DNA of 64,000 nucleotides from Sphingobacterium thalpophilum. Lineage in GTDB: Bacteria > Bacteroidota > Bacteroidia > Sphingobacteriales > Sphingobacteriaceae. The stretch covers positions 4,960,001-5,024,000 of the forward strand of contig NZ_LR590484.1 of the NCBI RefSeq assembly GCF_901482695.1, written 5' to 3'. Each line of letters begins with the position of its first letter. Positions within the stretch are counted from its first letter, which is position 1. The notes below the pieces were generated by a model. The model was not told where the DNA came from, did not search any database, and was given only the letters and a program-made list of their open reading frames with translations. The translations under genes and the position numbers were made by a program. Positions 9,801 through 17,527 of the stretch are shown here, one piece after another.

Positions 9801-10386
9801 CCAACTGATTATCCAATTTGGCCATCTTAATCTCCATAAATTCATCACCTGGCCTGACAATACAGTCCTTATAGCCGATATATGAAATTACAAGTTCTGT
9901 TACTTTATCCGATGCGGGTATAGAGAAATGACCATTCTCGTCTGTAAAAAATACTCTTGGCTGGCCCTTTACTTTAATGCTGGCTCCAGATAGAGGCGAT
10001 CTATCTTCGGTGATAACCCTTCCAACAATATTTCGCTGCTTATTTTCTAATTGTTTAATAACAACTATTCTGTTTTTGATATCGTAAGTGAGGGACTTTC
10101 CATTTAGCGAATAATCTAGGATTTTCTCAATAGAGGCATTCTGCATTTGAATATTTACAGGATCTTTATCTGACAATAAGCTTTCATTGTAAAAAAAGTC
10201 GTAGCCACTCTGTTTGCGAATTTCCTGAAATAATTGTGGTAGTGTAATGTTCTGGCGCTGAATTGAAATCTGCGCAAAGGTTTTGGAATATGCCTGGAGC
10301 CCCCCCATGGCGACAAGGCAAACAAGTGATAAATTTACTCGCATAAAGAATCTCCGTCTTTCAACGGGAATAAATTTAAAAATCAT
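6850..10386 (-). CDS. SusC/RagA-family TonB-dependent transporter with STN domain
   Basis: An outer-membrane import channel of 1178 residues. In order: signal sequence (to about residue 39, ending TFAQ); an STN domain (about 45-110, QEIRKQSGYDFFYNESLL) that talks to a FecR anti-sigma factor; a carboxypeptidase-regulatory-like beta domain (about 117-195); the plug (about 205-330, with GVSTFDAVKKPLIVLDGFP and VLRDAAAASIYG); and a 22-strand-type barrel ending in SFYSLTFSTTF. The STN domain fits the fecR and sigma genes directly upstream, so transport is likely self-regulated. An in-frame ATG at 10344 is an alternative start giving a more usual signal peptide. Confidence 0.92.
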   Translation of the reverse strand: MIFKFIPVERRRFFMRVNLSLVCLVAMGGLQAYSKTFAQISIQRQNITLPQLFQEIRKQSGYDFFYNESLLSDKDPVNIQMQNASIEKILDYSLNGKSLTYDIKNRIVVIKQLENKQRNIVGRVITEDRSPLSGASIKVKGQPRVFFTDENGHFSIPASDKVTELVISYIGYKDCIVRPGDEFMEIKMAKLDNQLAEVSVISTGYQKIKKEQLTGAASTLSEKDYQQRVAVTGNFLENLEGKVPGLVYNSISGEISIRGVSTFDAVKKPLIVLDGFPTEIDINSINPNDIISVSVLRDAAAASIYGVQASNGVIVIETRRGKSGKPTFTFRNTFAFDSKPDFDYMRYLDTKEFVDLQRDMVSTGGDERYFYSDYNPIDPVTSILFDLKDGLIDNKLAEEKIGAIASYNNLAEYKRLFYRRRLVNNINFDISGGTEKSTYLIGVNHIGERAQKVGTDNKKTILNVANTYKFNKNISFDFKGIYSNNRVKNGTTPDYSDLLPFERIVDENGNALPATFGEFREKFYVINKDYNERAKSLGLYDQLYYPFGELSATTQKTSLNSFRAQGRLNAKITEWLNIDLGGAIENEQGVNDLLKTEDSYRVRYLVNTKAKKDPAKGTPLFTDLPQGNFLTKETLKNTAYTLRAQANLNYETKDKKHSISGIIGIEQRQVKAESFKTTFFGYDDQSLINKPVNLQVLNSRIKPAFKEVGDYGSRFNSNDYFGEKYSDRRFRSFYGQGTYMFKHKYIATGSIRIDQSNLFGVDDKYKNKPLWSLGMNWRMGEEEFIKSVSWINSLQIRAASGFNGNVPSSFNGPFLILTSGLNNRFNTSEVFYDVLSPENQSIRWETTTNYNLGLDYGLLKNRISGSVDLYYKRTKDVFGTMSADPTLGFNQYSANTASIENKGLEILLTSVNIDKGIFKWRTSATASFNKNKVIEVQTKDKTSSLDIVSGTDLQKGYPMNALFSYRYAGLNNLGHPGVYDRNGNVLVLNTYDDAVIDVDFDDLVYSGTTNPKYVIGLNNQFSVGSFDLSFLFMYYGGHVMRVQQPNPDELQSGNAIKGSSNYWKKPGDELVTAIPGLPEYGTPENFMYSARDGYTYGDRYVRKADYIRLRDIILTYNLKNDFLQKVGLFNTQFRFQVQNPFKYTFSGNDIDPESIDRRTGIRTLPQTSFYSLTFSTTF

Positions 10387-10516
10387 ATATTTGATTAATT
10401 TGGGTTAGTGATTTGAATTGAGTTCGAGCTTCTATTTAACTACTTGATCCAAAGTTTTTTGATCTGGGATGTTAGCGCATTCCAGATTTCTTTTCTCAAG
10501 TAGTTTATCAATTTGT

Positions 10517-11632
10517 TTACATCATAATAGATATCCTCCTTCCTGCTAATTTAAATTTGATCTGTCCTGTTGATTCCAGCATTGTCAGTATAGCTGACAG
10601 ATTGTTTGATTTGGATATCATACCGCTGAAGGTGATATCTTCCTTCTTGCTTATGAAATCCACATCTACTTGGTACCATCGGGAGACCTTTCGCATAATA
10701 CTCTCAATATTTTCATTCTTGAAAATAAAGTCTCCTTCTTTCCAGGCCACATCGACCTGAGTGTCTACTTTTTTGACTGCTATTGAATTTCCACTGATCA
10801 GGATCTGCTCTCCAGGTTTTAATACAACAGATCGATGTGAGATATTGTCGCTTACTGAGACGCTGCCTTCAACAAGCGTCGTACGGGCTATACGCTCATC
10901 AGCGTATGAGCTGATATTAAAATGGGTTCCCAGTACTTTTACATTCTGTTCTTTAGTCCTAACAATGAAAGGTTTATTTCTATTTTTCGCAACTTCAAAA
11001 TAGGCTTCTCCAACTAGTTCGACCGAGCGGTTATCCTTAGCAAATCTTTCAGGAAATTTTAGCATAGACTGCGCGTTCAACCAAATATTGGTGCCATCTT
11101 CAAGGATGATTTTATATTGGCCTCCCTTTGGAGTTACAATGCTGTTCATCTTTTCAGAGAAAGATTTAAGTGATCTATCTTGAACATTGAAAGTTATCTG
11201 CCCAACAGTATCGCAGTCGACTTTTATTCCACTCAGTTGTGTGATAGTACCTATTTTTGACGAGCTTAGATCAAATTGTTTTCCATCTGCGAGTATGAGG
11301 ATAGCTTTATTCCCTCCGGCAGCAATTTCTTTATTATCAATCTTCTGGTTTGGTGCTTTCTGAGGCAGATCACTTGAATAGTAAAGTATGCCAGTGAATG
11401 TTGCAAATGCAAGAATAGCGGCAGCATAGCGGTAGAACACCCTAGATTTTCTTTGGTAAAAGAGACGGCTGTCCAATTTGGCTTTTACTTTATACAATTC
11501 AGACGATGCTGTGATATGCTCATTTTTATTCAGCATATGGAGGTACCAGTCTTCAACTAATTTTTTTTCCTCTATGGTACATTTACCTTTATTATATCTT
11601 TCAAGAAGCTTTTCAGCTTTATTGTTGTCCAT
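10517..11632 (-). CDS. FecR-family anti-sigma factor
   Basis: A 371-residue inner-membrane regulator that holds the ECF sigma factor and releases it when the SusC STN domain signals. The short cytoplasmic N-terminal part (EKLLERYNKGKCTIEEKKLV) binds sigma. One transmembrane helix lies at about residues 68-86 (YAAAILAFATFTGILYY). The periplasmic FecR domain (about 150-250) contains the hallmark GGQYKIILEDGTNIWLNAQS. A C-terminal DUF4974/STN-like segment ends at 371. It lies between the sigma gene (88 bp) and the SusC gene (130 bp). Confidence 0.9.
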   Translation of the reverse strand: MDNNKAEKLLERYNKGKCTIEEKKLVEDWYLHMLNKNEHITASSELYKVKAKLDSRLFYQRKSRVFYRYAAAILAFATFTGILYYSSDLPQKAPNQKIDNKEIAAGGNKAILILADGKQFDLSSSKIGTITQLSGIKVDCDTVGQITFNVQDRSLKSFSEKMNSIVTPKGGQYKIILEDGTNIWLNAQSMLKFPERFAKDNRSVELVGEAYFEVAKNRNKPFIVRTKEQNVKVLGTHFNISSYADERIARTTLVEGSVSVSDNISHRSVVLKPGEQILISGNSIAVKKVDTQVDVAWKEGDFIFKNENIESIMRKVSRWYQVDVDFISKKEDITFSGMISKSNNLSAILTMLESTGQIKFKLAGRRISIMM

Positions 11633-11719
11633 ATATTTCTTTATAGTCTAAACTCTATAATATAAAGACAGGCGGAAAGAGTGAAAGTATACGTTGATTT
11701 TAAAAAAAACAAAAAAATT

Positions 11720-12304
11720 TTAGAAAAGGAATGTTATTAGTGTGTTTAGCTTCTTTTTTAACTGTAAAACTGCTCTGTGAAGAACGGTTTTTACCGTATT
11801 CTCAGTTATACTCAGCTCTTTTGCTATTTTTTTGTAAGACAATCCTTCATTTCTACTCTTTAAGAAGATCTCACGCATTTTTGGGGGTAAATTTTCGATT
11901 TCAGATTCGAATTTTTTTAATAGCTCTTTAAAATATAGTTCCTCCTCTGTTGACGAACGGTAAATATCCACAAATTCATTTAAAGAATCTATATACATAC
12001 TTCGTGTCTTGCTTTTTTCAATAGCATTTAAGGAAGAGTTTCTCACAGAGGTAAATAAATAAGCTTTTAATGAAGATTGCACGACGAGACTTCCAGCCTT
12101 ATTCCATAAATTCTCAAAAACATTCTGGATGGAATCCAATGCTTCATCTTCATGTTGTAATATACGAAAGGCATGCACATATAAAACGGACCAATATCGT
12201 TCATAGATTTCTGTATAAGCATTATGATCGTACTGATTGAGTAGGTCAATAAGTTCTATATCACTCAGTTTGTTGTACACGGTTGTAGATATTAGGTGCG
12301 GCAA
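11720..12304 (-). CDS. ECF RNA polymerase sigma factor (Bacteroidota FecI-like)
   Basis: A 194-residue ECF sigma factor. Region 2 (about 20-90) includes AYTEIYERYW and DSIQNVFENLW. Region 4 (about 130-185) includes LPPKMREIFLKSRNEGLSY and the helix-turn-helix KIAKELSITENTVKTVLHRA. It is the first gene of a minus-strand set with fecR, susC, susD and a TlpA-like gene, the standard trans-envelope signalling arrangement. It should direct transcription of susC and the genes behind it. Confidence 0.92.
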   Translation of the reverse strand: MPHLISTTVYNKLSDIELIDLLNQYDHNAYTEIYERYWSVLYVHAFRILQHEDEALDSIQNVFENLWNKAGSLVVQSSLKAYLFTSVRNSSLNAIEKSKTRSMYIDSLNEFVDIYRSSTEEELYFKELLKKFESEIENLPPKMREIFLKSRNEGLSYKKIAKELSITENTVKTVLHRAVLQLKKKLNTLITFLF

Positions 12305-12690
12305 TATACGAAATTTTTAAATATTGAAGGGCTTTGTTCGTAAACATTTTGTTTGAAAGGTTTTCGAAAGTATGCATGAAGCTCATTGCTAGTGTGTTTT
12401 GTTCCGTTTCAAACTGAATTTAGATTGTACTGGATCATCGATTAAATTATTCGCTTGTGTTTTGTTCTCTTGTTGATCATTTATAAAATGGAACTTGAAC
12501 CATCTAATTACCGACCTTTTAAAACAAATTTATTATGTTTTTAGCTAGCATCTATTTTTGTGAATTATCCATATTGAAATCTACCCTCAATTTGGTTAGA
12601 AATATCCACGATTCAACTACAACTGACCGCTCGTAGATGTGGAACTTTGTCTTGTTACATTTAAACTCACTTGCGTCCTAAACGTTTAAA
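12305..12690. other. AT-rich intergenic region, nothing recognised
   Basis: About 390 bases between the sigma gene start and the IS4-type remnant. I see no convincing reading frame, RNA gene or strong terminator. It must contain the sigma gene promoter, but I found no good TAnnTTTG box on the minus strand. Short repeats of TGTGTTTTGTTC occur at 12390-12411 and 12455-12468; their meaning is unknown. Confidence 0.4.
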
Positions 12691-12693
12691 AAG

Positions 12694-12999
12694 TGGCGGT
12701 GTTTGGATATAGCAAAGTTGCTATATTTAAATTGCAAAATTATAACACACCGCCATGATAAATTTAAATGTTTTTAGTCAGATTTTATCTCTTATCGACC
12801 GCGAATTATTCAAAGATTTGGTTTCAAAGCACAAAAGTGACAAACATCAGAAAGGGATCAACAGCTGTATGCTTTTCTGTCATTTTTCCTCGGCAGATTC
12901 GGTTCGTGATATTAGTAACGGTCTACGCAGTACCACTGGTAATCTGAACCACTTAGGTGTAGTAAGAGCTCCAAGTAAGTCTAATATATCCTATATCAA
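12694..12999 (+). pseudogene. Truncated IS4-family (DUF4372) transposase with its left end
   Basis: From the ATG at 12755 the frame reads NVFSQILSLIDRELFKDLVS and then SDSVRDISNGLRSTTGNLN-like sequence, the N-terminal DUF4372 part of IS4-group transposases. The normal continuation after SNISYI is lost and the frame runs into unrelated sequence near 13000, just before the IS3 element. Upstream, GGCGGTGT (12696-12703) pairs with ACACCGCC (12747-12754), and TATAGCAA/TTGCTATA forms a second small hairpin, probably the IS end. Only about 80 of some 400 residues remain, so it is inactive. Confidence 0.7.
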
Positions 13000-13056
13000 A
13001 CTTATCGTCCATTAGTTTCAGATCCTTGGACTTGCAAATAAAATCGGCAGTGCTAG

Positions 13057-13886
13057 TTAAGCAGCTTTTTTAATTTTTTGCTCTTTGTTATTAAATTGCT
13101 CAATTGTAAGATTTCCCAATGTGGAGTGACGACGTTCTCGATTATACCAGATTTCTATGTATTCGAATAGTTCTGCTTTCATCTGACCCTTGGTAATCAA
13201 CTTATTGCCGTAAATCTGCTCGGATTTTAGCGTTTTGAGAAGCTTTCTGCTACTGCATTATCCCAGCAATTACCTTTTCTACTCATACTTCTTGTTATGA
13301 TTTTATAGGAATCTAACGTGTTACTAAATTTTTCACATGCATATTGTACGCCTCGATCCGAATGAAAAATTAGACCAGGAGACAGTTTGCGGTGCTTAAT
13401 TGCCATTTTCCAAGCTGCCAATGAAGTTTCTTCAGTTTTCATCCCATCACTGATACTCCAACCAATACATTTGCGGTCATATAAATCCAGAATGGTGGTT
13501 AGATATAAAAAACCTTCTTTGGTATGGATGTAAGTAATATCAGATACCCAGACTTTTGAAGGCTCTGAAGCTTTGAAATTTCGGTCTAATACATTGTCCA
13601 TTATTTTATGTGCATGTTTTGAATCGGTTGTAGCTTTAAATTTCTTGCCTATTTTACTGCGTAGCCCCATATTTTTCATATACTTAGCGACTGTATTTCT
13701 AGAAACTTTAATTCCATCATCCAACAGCTCCGCTGTTATTCTAGGACTGCCATACCGTTGTTTCTTATCGAAATAAATAGCCTTTATCTTGTCCTCCAGA
13801 TTGCTGCATTTCCCGCTTTTTGTCTGTTGGGACCGTTTTTGCCAAGCATAATAGCTTCTAGATCCAACGCCCATAACTTTACACAT
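13057..13886 (-). pseudogene. IS3-family orfB (integrase core), frameshifted
   Basis: The DDE half of the IS3 transposase. It has the HTH_21-like region (QRYGSPRITAELLDDGIKVS) and the integrase core VWVSDITYIHTKEG, FHSDRGVQYA and NCWDNAVAESF. One base is missing after AESF: the bases read AGCTTCTCAAAACG where TTCTTCAAAACG would be expected. The frame therefore stops at 13227, while the other frame continues KTLKSEQIYGNKLITKG through RRHSTLGNLT to a natural stop at 13057. A sequencing error cannot be excluded, but as written the transposase is cut before its last conserved region. Confidence 0.85.
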
Positions 13887-13933
13887 CTTTTCAATCGAAT
13901 ATAGCCCCTGATGTTGCTTGATAAAACTATATA

Positions 13934-14233
13934 TTACTGATCGCTCTTGGAAAAGATGCCTATGGCCTTTTTTAGTATTTCTAGTTCCAGTTCTGAGTCT
14001 TTAAGTTTTTTCTCCAAGAAACTAATCCGCTCTTGTTCTGGCGTTTGCTTCATATTTCCATTCCCGGGGAAACTTCCTGATCCAAACTCTTCTGACTCTT
14101 TACGCCACTTATATAATTGGGCAGCAGAGATTCCTAACTCACGAGCTAGCTCAGAAAGATTCTTCCTGTTTTTACTTAATTCAACTGCTCGCTTTTTAAA
14201 AATGCGATCGTACTTTCTACGGACTTTAATCAT
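13934..14233 (-). CDS. IS3-family transposase orfA
   Basis: A 99-residue DNA-binding protein of the IS3 element. It contains a helix-turn-helix (LSELARELGISAAQLYKWRK, about residues 26-45) and a C-terminal leucine-zipper-like coiled coil (RISFLEKKLKDSELELEILK). In this family it is made alone or, by -1 frameshifting at an A-rich stretch, as an OrfAB fusion. The orfA frame itself is intact. Confidence 0.88.
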   Translation of the reverse strand: MIKVRRKYDRIFKKRAVELSKNRKNLSELARELGISAAQLYKWRKESEEFGSGSFPGNGNMKQTPEQERISFLEKKLKDSELELEILKKAIGIFSKSDQ

Positions 14234-14299
14234 TATTTCAAAATTAAGATATTTTATTGTTCTTAACTTGATCTGCCGACTAAGTTAGCAACTCCAGTG

Positions 14300-15862
14300 C
14301 TAATTTTTTAAACGATGTTTGTAAATAGCAGTATGTAGAATCGTTTTATGTCTCTTAACCTGTTTCAACAATGCGGGTTCGTTCATTTCTTCGCTAGCTC
14401 TATTAATATAAGATAAATAATTGCTGCTGTGCTGCGCAGGTGATGTTTGTGTTTGGGAATAATATTCGCCTAAAGAATTTTTGCCCCAAGATTTCCTTCT
14501 AGTTTTTAAAGATCCAGCAGAAAGTGGATAGCGAGCGTATAGTCGAAAAAGTTGATTTCTGTAAATAGCATATTGCTTTGTAGGTTTTTTTTCAAGCGAC
14601 TGTTGGGCCCTTTTCGTCTTTGTCTTTACGGAACTAATAAGTCTTCTATAAAATTTAGCGAGATTTGCAGACTTTACTAGTGTCTTGTAACCATAGAATT
14701 CAAAACCGAGATAAGTAAGAGGTATGTTGCAACTTAAGCTATCATCTTCATTCACTTTTATAGATTCTACCCGTACTTCTCCTTTATTCAGATGCTTTCT
14801 AAAAATGAAGCGTTCAGTTTTCTCTTCACTAATCTTTACTTTATACTTCTTAATTTCATTTATTACAAATCGTTCAACTTGAGCAGAGTATTCATTTGTT
14901 GTCAGCACAATTATATCATCTGAATATCTTCTATAGTATCCATTAAGTTTTACTACAATATTTTCAATTATTGCCTCGTCGAATTTTAGAAGATATAGGT
15001 TGGCTAAAGTCGAACTGATTGGTAGACCTTGTGGAAAGCCACAAGGAACACCATCTTTTCTAAAAGGGAACTTGTGGATCTTTATATCATTATTTCTAAT
15101 CGCTTCTCGAAATTCTTTTGGTGATTTAAAAAAAGAGTGAATTTTATTCTTTCTGTGTTGCGATAGTTTTTTTTCATTAAATCCTGGACGACGTCCTTTG
15201 TATTTTTCTCCAACTCTAAACGAGTCTTTCATAATATAGGAGAATCTCGTTACCCCTTTAAATACATTGTAATGATCTGTCGGCAGCATATCTGATCCTA
15301 ATATTTCGGCCCATTGCTTCTTTAGCAGAAAATGGTCTATTTCATTGAAAAAGCTTTTTATATCGAATTTGAGGACAATACAATCTTCTTTTAGAGCCCT
15401 TTTCTGAATTTCCATAAAAGCATCATGGGCAAAATTTATTGTACTTTTGTTTTTAATCCCGCCAGGCTTAGGTATTCTCCTATAAGCTGTTATAGACTCC
15501 GATAAAGACGGATGCTTCTTTAAGTATTTTTCATATTCAATTAATATTAACTCAGAATAATATGAGAATATAGCTGCATCCATATGTGTGGCGTAATGAA
15601 GGGGACGCTTTTTTGCATTTAATTTCTTCTTTTCTCCATCTTTGAAAGAATGACATTTAATGCCCTTTTCCTTAAGAGGGTTCTGTTTATATCTTCTCTC
15701 TTTAATTATGGAGTGAATTAAGGGGAAAAAGGCGTAGGATGATACGAAATCTTTATTTTTAATAAGAGAAATCAATTTATTTCTATCCTTTGAAATATTC
15801 AATTGGTTTGTTACATGAAGATATCCTCTATTTTTTAACCAATTATTTGTTTTACTTTTCAT
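14300..15862 (-). CDS. Defence-type reverse transcriptase (DRT/UG group, possibly DRT2-like)
   Basis: A 520-residue reverse transcriptase not tied to a group II intron, integrase or retron effector. The catalytic motifs are FDIKSFF (166-172, D167), CGFPQGLPISS (274-284), RYSDDIIVL (312-320, D315 and D316) and YLGFEFYG (384-391). The N-terminus (GYLHVTNQ, FFPLIHSIIKERRYK, HYATHMDAAIF) and a basic helical thumb after 392 (KSANLAKFYRRLI) resemble solitary defence RTs, which reverse-transcribe an adjacent noncoding RNA. A 380-nt leader with a clear promoter precedes it, and no maturase or nuclease domain is present. The IS3 element begins 4 bp after the stop. That it is an RT is firm; the DRT2-like label is inference from organisation. 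Confidence 0.85.
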   Translation of the reverse strand: MKSKTNNWLKNRGYLHVTNQLNISKDRNKLISLIKNKDFVSSYAFFPLIHSIIKERRYKQNPLKEKGIKCHSFKDGEKKKLNAKKRPLHYATHMDAAIFSYYSELILIEYEKYLKKHPSLSESITAYRRIPKPGGIKNKSTINFAHDAFMEIQKRALKEDCIVLKFDIKSFFNEIDHFLLKKQWAEILGSDMLPTDHYNVFKGVTRFSYIMKDSFRVGEKYKGRRPGFNEKKLSQHRKNKIHSFFKSPKEFREAIRNNDIKIHKFPFRKDGVPCGFPQGLPISSTLANLYLLKFDEAIIENIVVKLNGYYRRYSDDIIVLTTNEYSAQVERFVINEIKKYKVKISEEKTERFIFRKHLNKGEVRVESIKVNEDDSLSCNIPLTYLGFEFYGYKTLVKSANLAKFYRRLISSVKTKTKRAQQSLEKKPTKQYAIYRNQLFRLYARYPLSAGSLKTRRKSWGKNSLGEYYSQTQTSPAQHSSNYLSYINRASEEMNEPALLKQVKRHKTILHTAIYKHRLKN

Positions 15863-15879
15863 AAAAATGCTTCGAAAAT

Positions 15880-16242
15880 GACAGTGCTACGGGATTTATA
15901 TAGCATACATTTATTATCATATTAAGACCATTACCCAGTTATTCTGAGTCGCACTATCGTTTGATTCAACAAGAATAAGTAATCTACAAATAAAATTAAA
16001 TGTTATGCAAATAATTCGTATATTTATATATAACTATCTTGCGGTCACAGTATGTTCTGTTATTGGAATTCCTTCTATTATAGATGGGGCACTTCTGGCC
16101 GTAGTAGCATCGATGCTATGGAGGGCAGGAGGCATGTTCCTCACAGTCTTCACTGATTTCCTTCCTATTCAGCCATCGCTGAAAGTAAATAATTTATTTG
16201 GCGATCCATACTAGTTGCTATAACCCTCATCATTTTGCGAAG
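15880..16242 (-). ncRNA. Candidate structured RNA upstream of the RT (predicted)
   Basis: The leader from the predicted start near 16242 to the RT gene holds several exact secondary-structure signals. TTCAGC-CATC-GCTGAA (16168-16183) forms a 6-bp hairpin. TAGCATCGATGCTA (16105-16118) is a perfect palindrome. AATTTATTTG (16191-16200) pairs, with one bulge, with CAAATAATT (16008-16016) and could close a 190-nt domain. GACAGTGC (15880-15887) pairs with GCACTATC (15951-15958), allowing one G-U. The inner part is richer in GC than its surroundings. Two TCACAGT copies (16045-16051, 16141-16147) are 96 nt apart. An alternative is a decayed gene fragment, since open frames cross it on both strands. 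Confidence 0.5.
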
Positions 16243-16247
16243 CTTTT

Positions 16248-16279
16248 CAAATATAGTAAAAATTGTTATCTTTAACAAA
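16248..16279 (-). promoter_or_regulatory. Bacteroidota promoter for the RT leader RNA
   Basis: On the minus strand TTTG (16279-16276) is followed after 20 bp by TATATTTG (16255-16248). This matches the Bacteroidota consensus TTTG, 19-21 bp, TAnnTTTG. Transcription would begin near 16242, giving an untranslated leader of about 380 nt before the RT start codon at 15862. The site overlaps the upstream region of the divergent gene at 16304. Confidence 0.7.
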
Positions 16280-16303
16280 GCTTTATTATTAACAAAAATT
16301 ACA

Positions 16304-17509
16304 ATGTCAAAGTATAAAATAGGAGATATCGTATCCGTAAATAGCCACCCATATTTTAAAGATTTAACCAATATAAATATATCCGGTGAACCAATTAATG
16401 TAATACCACTTATGGTGGTAATCGAAATCTATAATGAAACTAGAACTTCTTACAACGAAGAAACAGGTGAAAAACTATCGTTAAAAGGTGACGGTAAATG
16501 TAAATGCATGTGGTTCTCTTTAAAATCAAATGCGTTCAGTGAAGCGTGGTTTAACTTTGATTCTTTAAAAATAATTTCGAGAAAAGACGCTTTTATTCAA
16601 AATAATTCGGGTCTAAATAGCATAGAATTTAGAAAAAGATTACTCGAGGAGTATGCTAATAAAGACGTAATTTTTACCACTTCTACGTTGGAACTTGAAA
16701 AAATTAAAGAAACAAAGCTCCACGACAAAAAGAATGATAAAATTTCTGAGTGTAATTCGCTTTTAAATTTTGTTGCTCCGCCATTGCAAATTATTGATGT
16801 TAAGCTAGAAGAAGACAAACCTATTGGAAAATTCGATTCTAAATCAGGAGATAGAAAAAGAATTAATACAGAAATTTTCTTTAAATGCCGTTATTATAAT
16901 GCTTTGGCAGATAAGTGGACAGAAGTACTATTGCCTAACGAATGTTTTGAATTATTAGAAAACGTTGAGACAATATTAAGGGAGATTGACGAGGATAAAA
17001 AAAAGGGATTTTATTTATATGATTATACGCAAGAAAAAAATTACGATCCGTCGAAAAAAGAGGAGAGTTCGTTACTAGAAATTGGTGAGGTTACCTATGT
17101 TAATGGAAGGTATTCATTGAAAACTTATGATTTAATTCATCAAGAGTGGAAAGTGTTGGATATTCCTTTCGATGGAGTTATGGATATTAAGTCAAAAGAA
17201 GAGATTTATTATAACGAAGTTTATCCAAATTTTGATTTTAGGAAGGGTGATAGAGCATTAGATCCTGAAAAATTATTAGGTGAGCTATTGGCTTTTGTTG
17301 ATAAGTTTAGTGACGAAAACAGCTATTTAATGGTAACTTATTTAAACGGTTCTGATAAGTTAGTAAGAAGGGTTTTAAAGAACGCATTTGTAGTTTTAGG
17401 CGCAACAAAAAAAGCAAGTAACTACTTGCATGGCTTCTGCTGTAAAAAACGTGAAATGAGAAGTTTTAATTTTGATAAAATAAAAAGTGTCAGAGCACTT
17501 AAATTTTAG
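16304..17509 (+). CDS. Unknown protein with WYL-like C-terminal region
   Basis: A 401-residue protein I cannot assign to a named family. The C-terminus (about 335-401) reads YLNGSDKLVRRVLKNAFVVL and YLHGFCCKKREMRSFNFDKI, which fits the pattern of WYL ligand-sensing domains (strand, polar turn, LxGYCxxRxExRxFxxDRI). The rest has three related beta-rich segments (MWFSLKSNAFSEAWFNFDSL, CRYYNALADKWTEVLLPNE, LKTYDLIHQEWKVLDIPFD) suggesting repeated SH3-like folds. No helix-turn-helix is obvious. ATG at 16304 is chosen because the longer frame from 16235 begins in the divergent promoter region. It is divergent from the RT, so it could regulate it or act with it; that is a guess. Confidence 0.6.
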   Translation: MSKYKIGDIVSVNSHPYFKDLTNINISGEPINVIPLMVVIEIYNETRTSYNEETGEKLSLKGDGKCKCMWFSLKSNAFSEAWFNFDSLKIISRKDAFIQNNSGLNSIEFRKRLLEEYANKDVIFTTSTLELEKIKETKLHDKKNDKISECNSLLNFVAPPLQIIDVKLEEDKPIGKFDSKSGDRKRINTEIFFKCRYYNALADKWTEVLLPNECFELLENVETILREIDEDKKKGFYLYDYTQEKNYDPSKKEESSLLEIGEVTYVNGRYSLKTYDLIHQEWKVLDIPFDGVMDIKSKEEIYYNEVYPNFDFRKGDRALDPEKLLGELLAFVDKFSDENSYLMVTYLNGSDKLVRRVLKNAFVVLGATKKASNYLHGFCCKKREMRSFNFDKIKSVRALKF

Positions 17510-17527
17510 TTAAGAATATAACGTCGG

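Larger units (their letters stand above)
13027..14296 (-). mobile_element. IS3-family insertion sequence, defective
   Basis: A two-gene IS3-family element of about 1270 bp with imperfect terminal repeats. The left end TGGACTTGCAAATAAAATCG matches the complement of the right end TGGAGTTGCTAACTTAGTCG at 15 of 20 positions. orfA and orfB overlap in the usual frameshift arrangement, with AAAAAAGG near the end of orfA as the likely slippery site. No matching short target duplication is visible, suggesting later rearrangement. orfB carries a frameshift, so this copy cannot make a full transposase. It sits 4 bp from the RT gene stop codon. Confidence 0.82.

Noticed and set aside
13017..14299. A target-site duplication for the IS3 element.
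   Set aside because: The bases flanking 13027 and 14296 do not match; I left it unclaimed.
16005..16214. A 69-codon plus-strand open frame opposite the RT leader, hydrophobic.
   Set aside because: It lies wholly within the structured leader of the divergent RT, has no ribosome binding site or family match, and its openness is explained as part of the 96-nt unit reported above. Not annotated as a gene.
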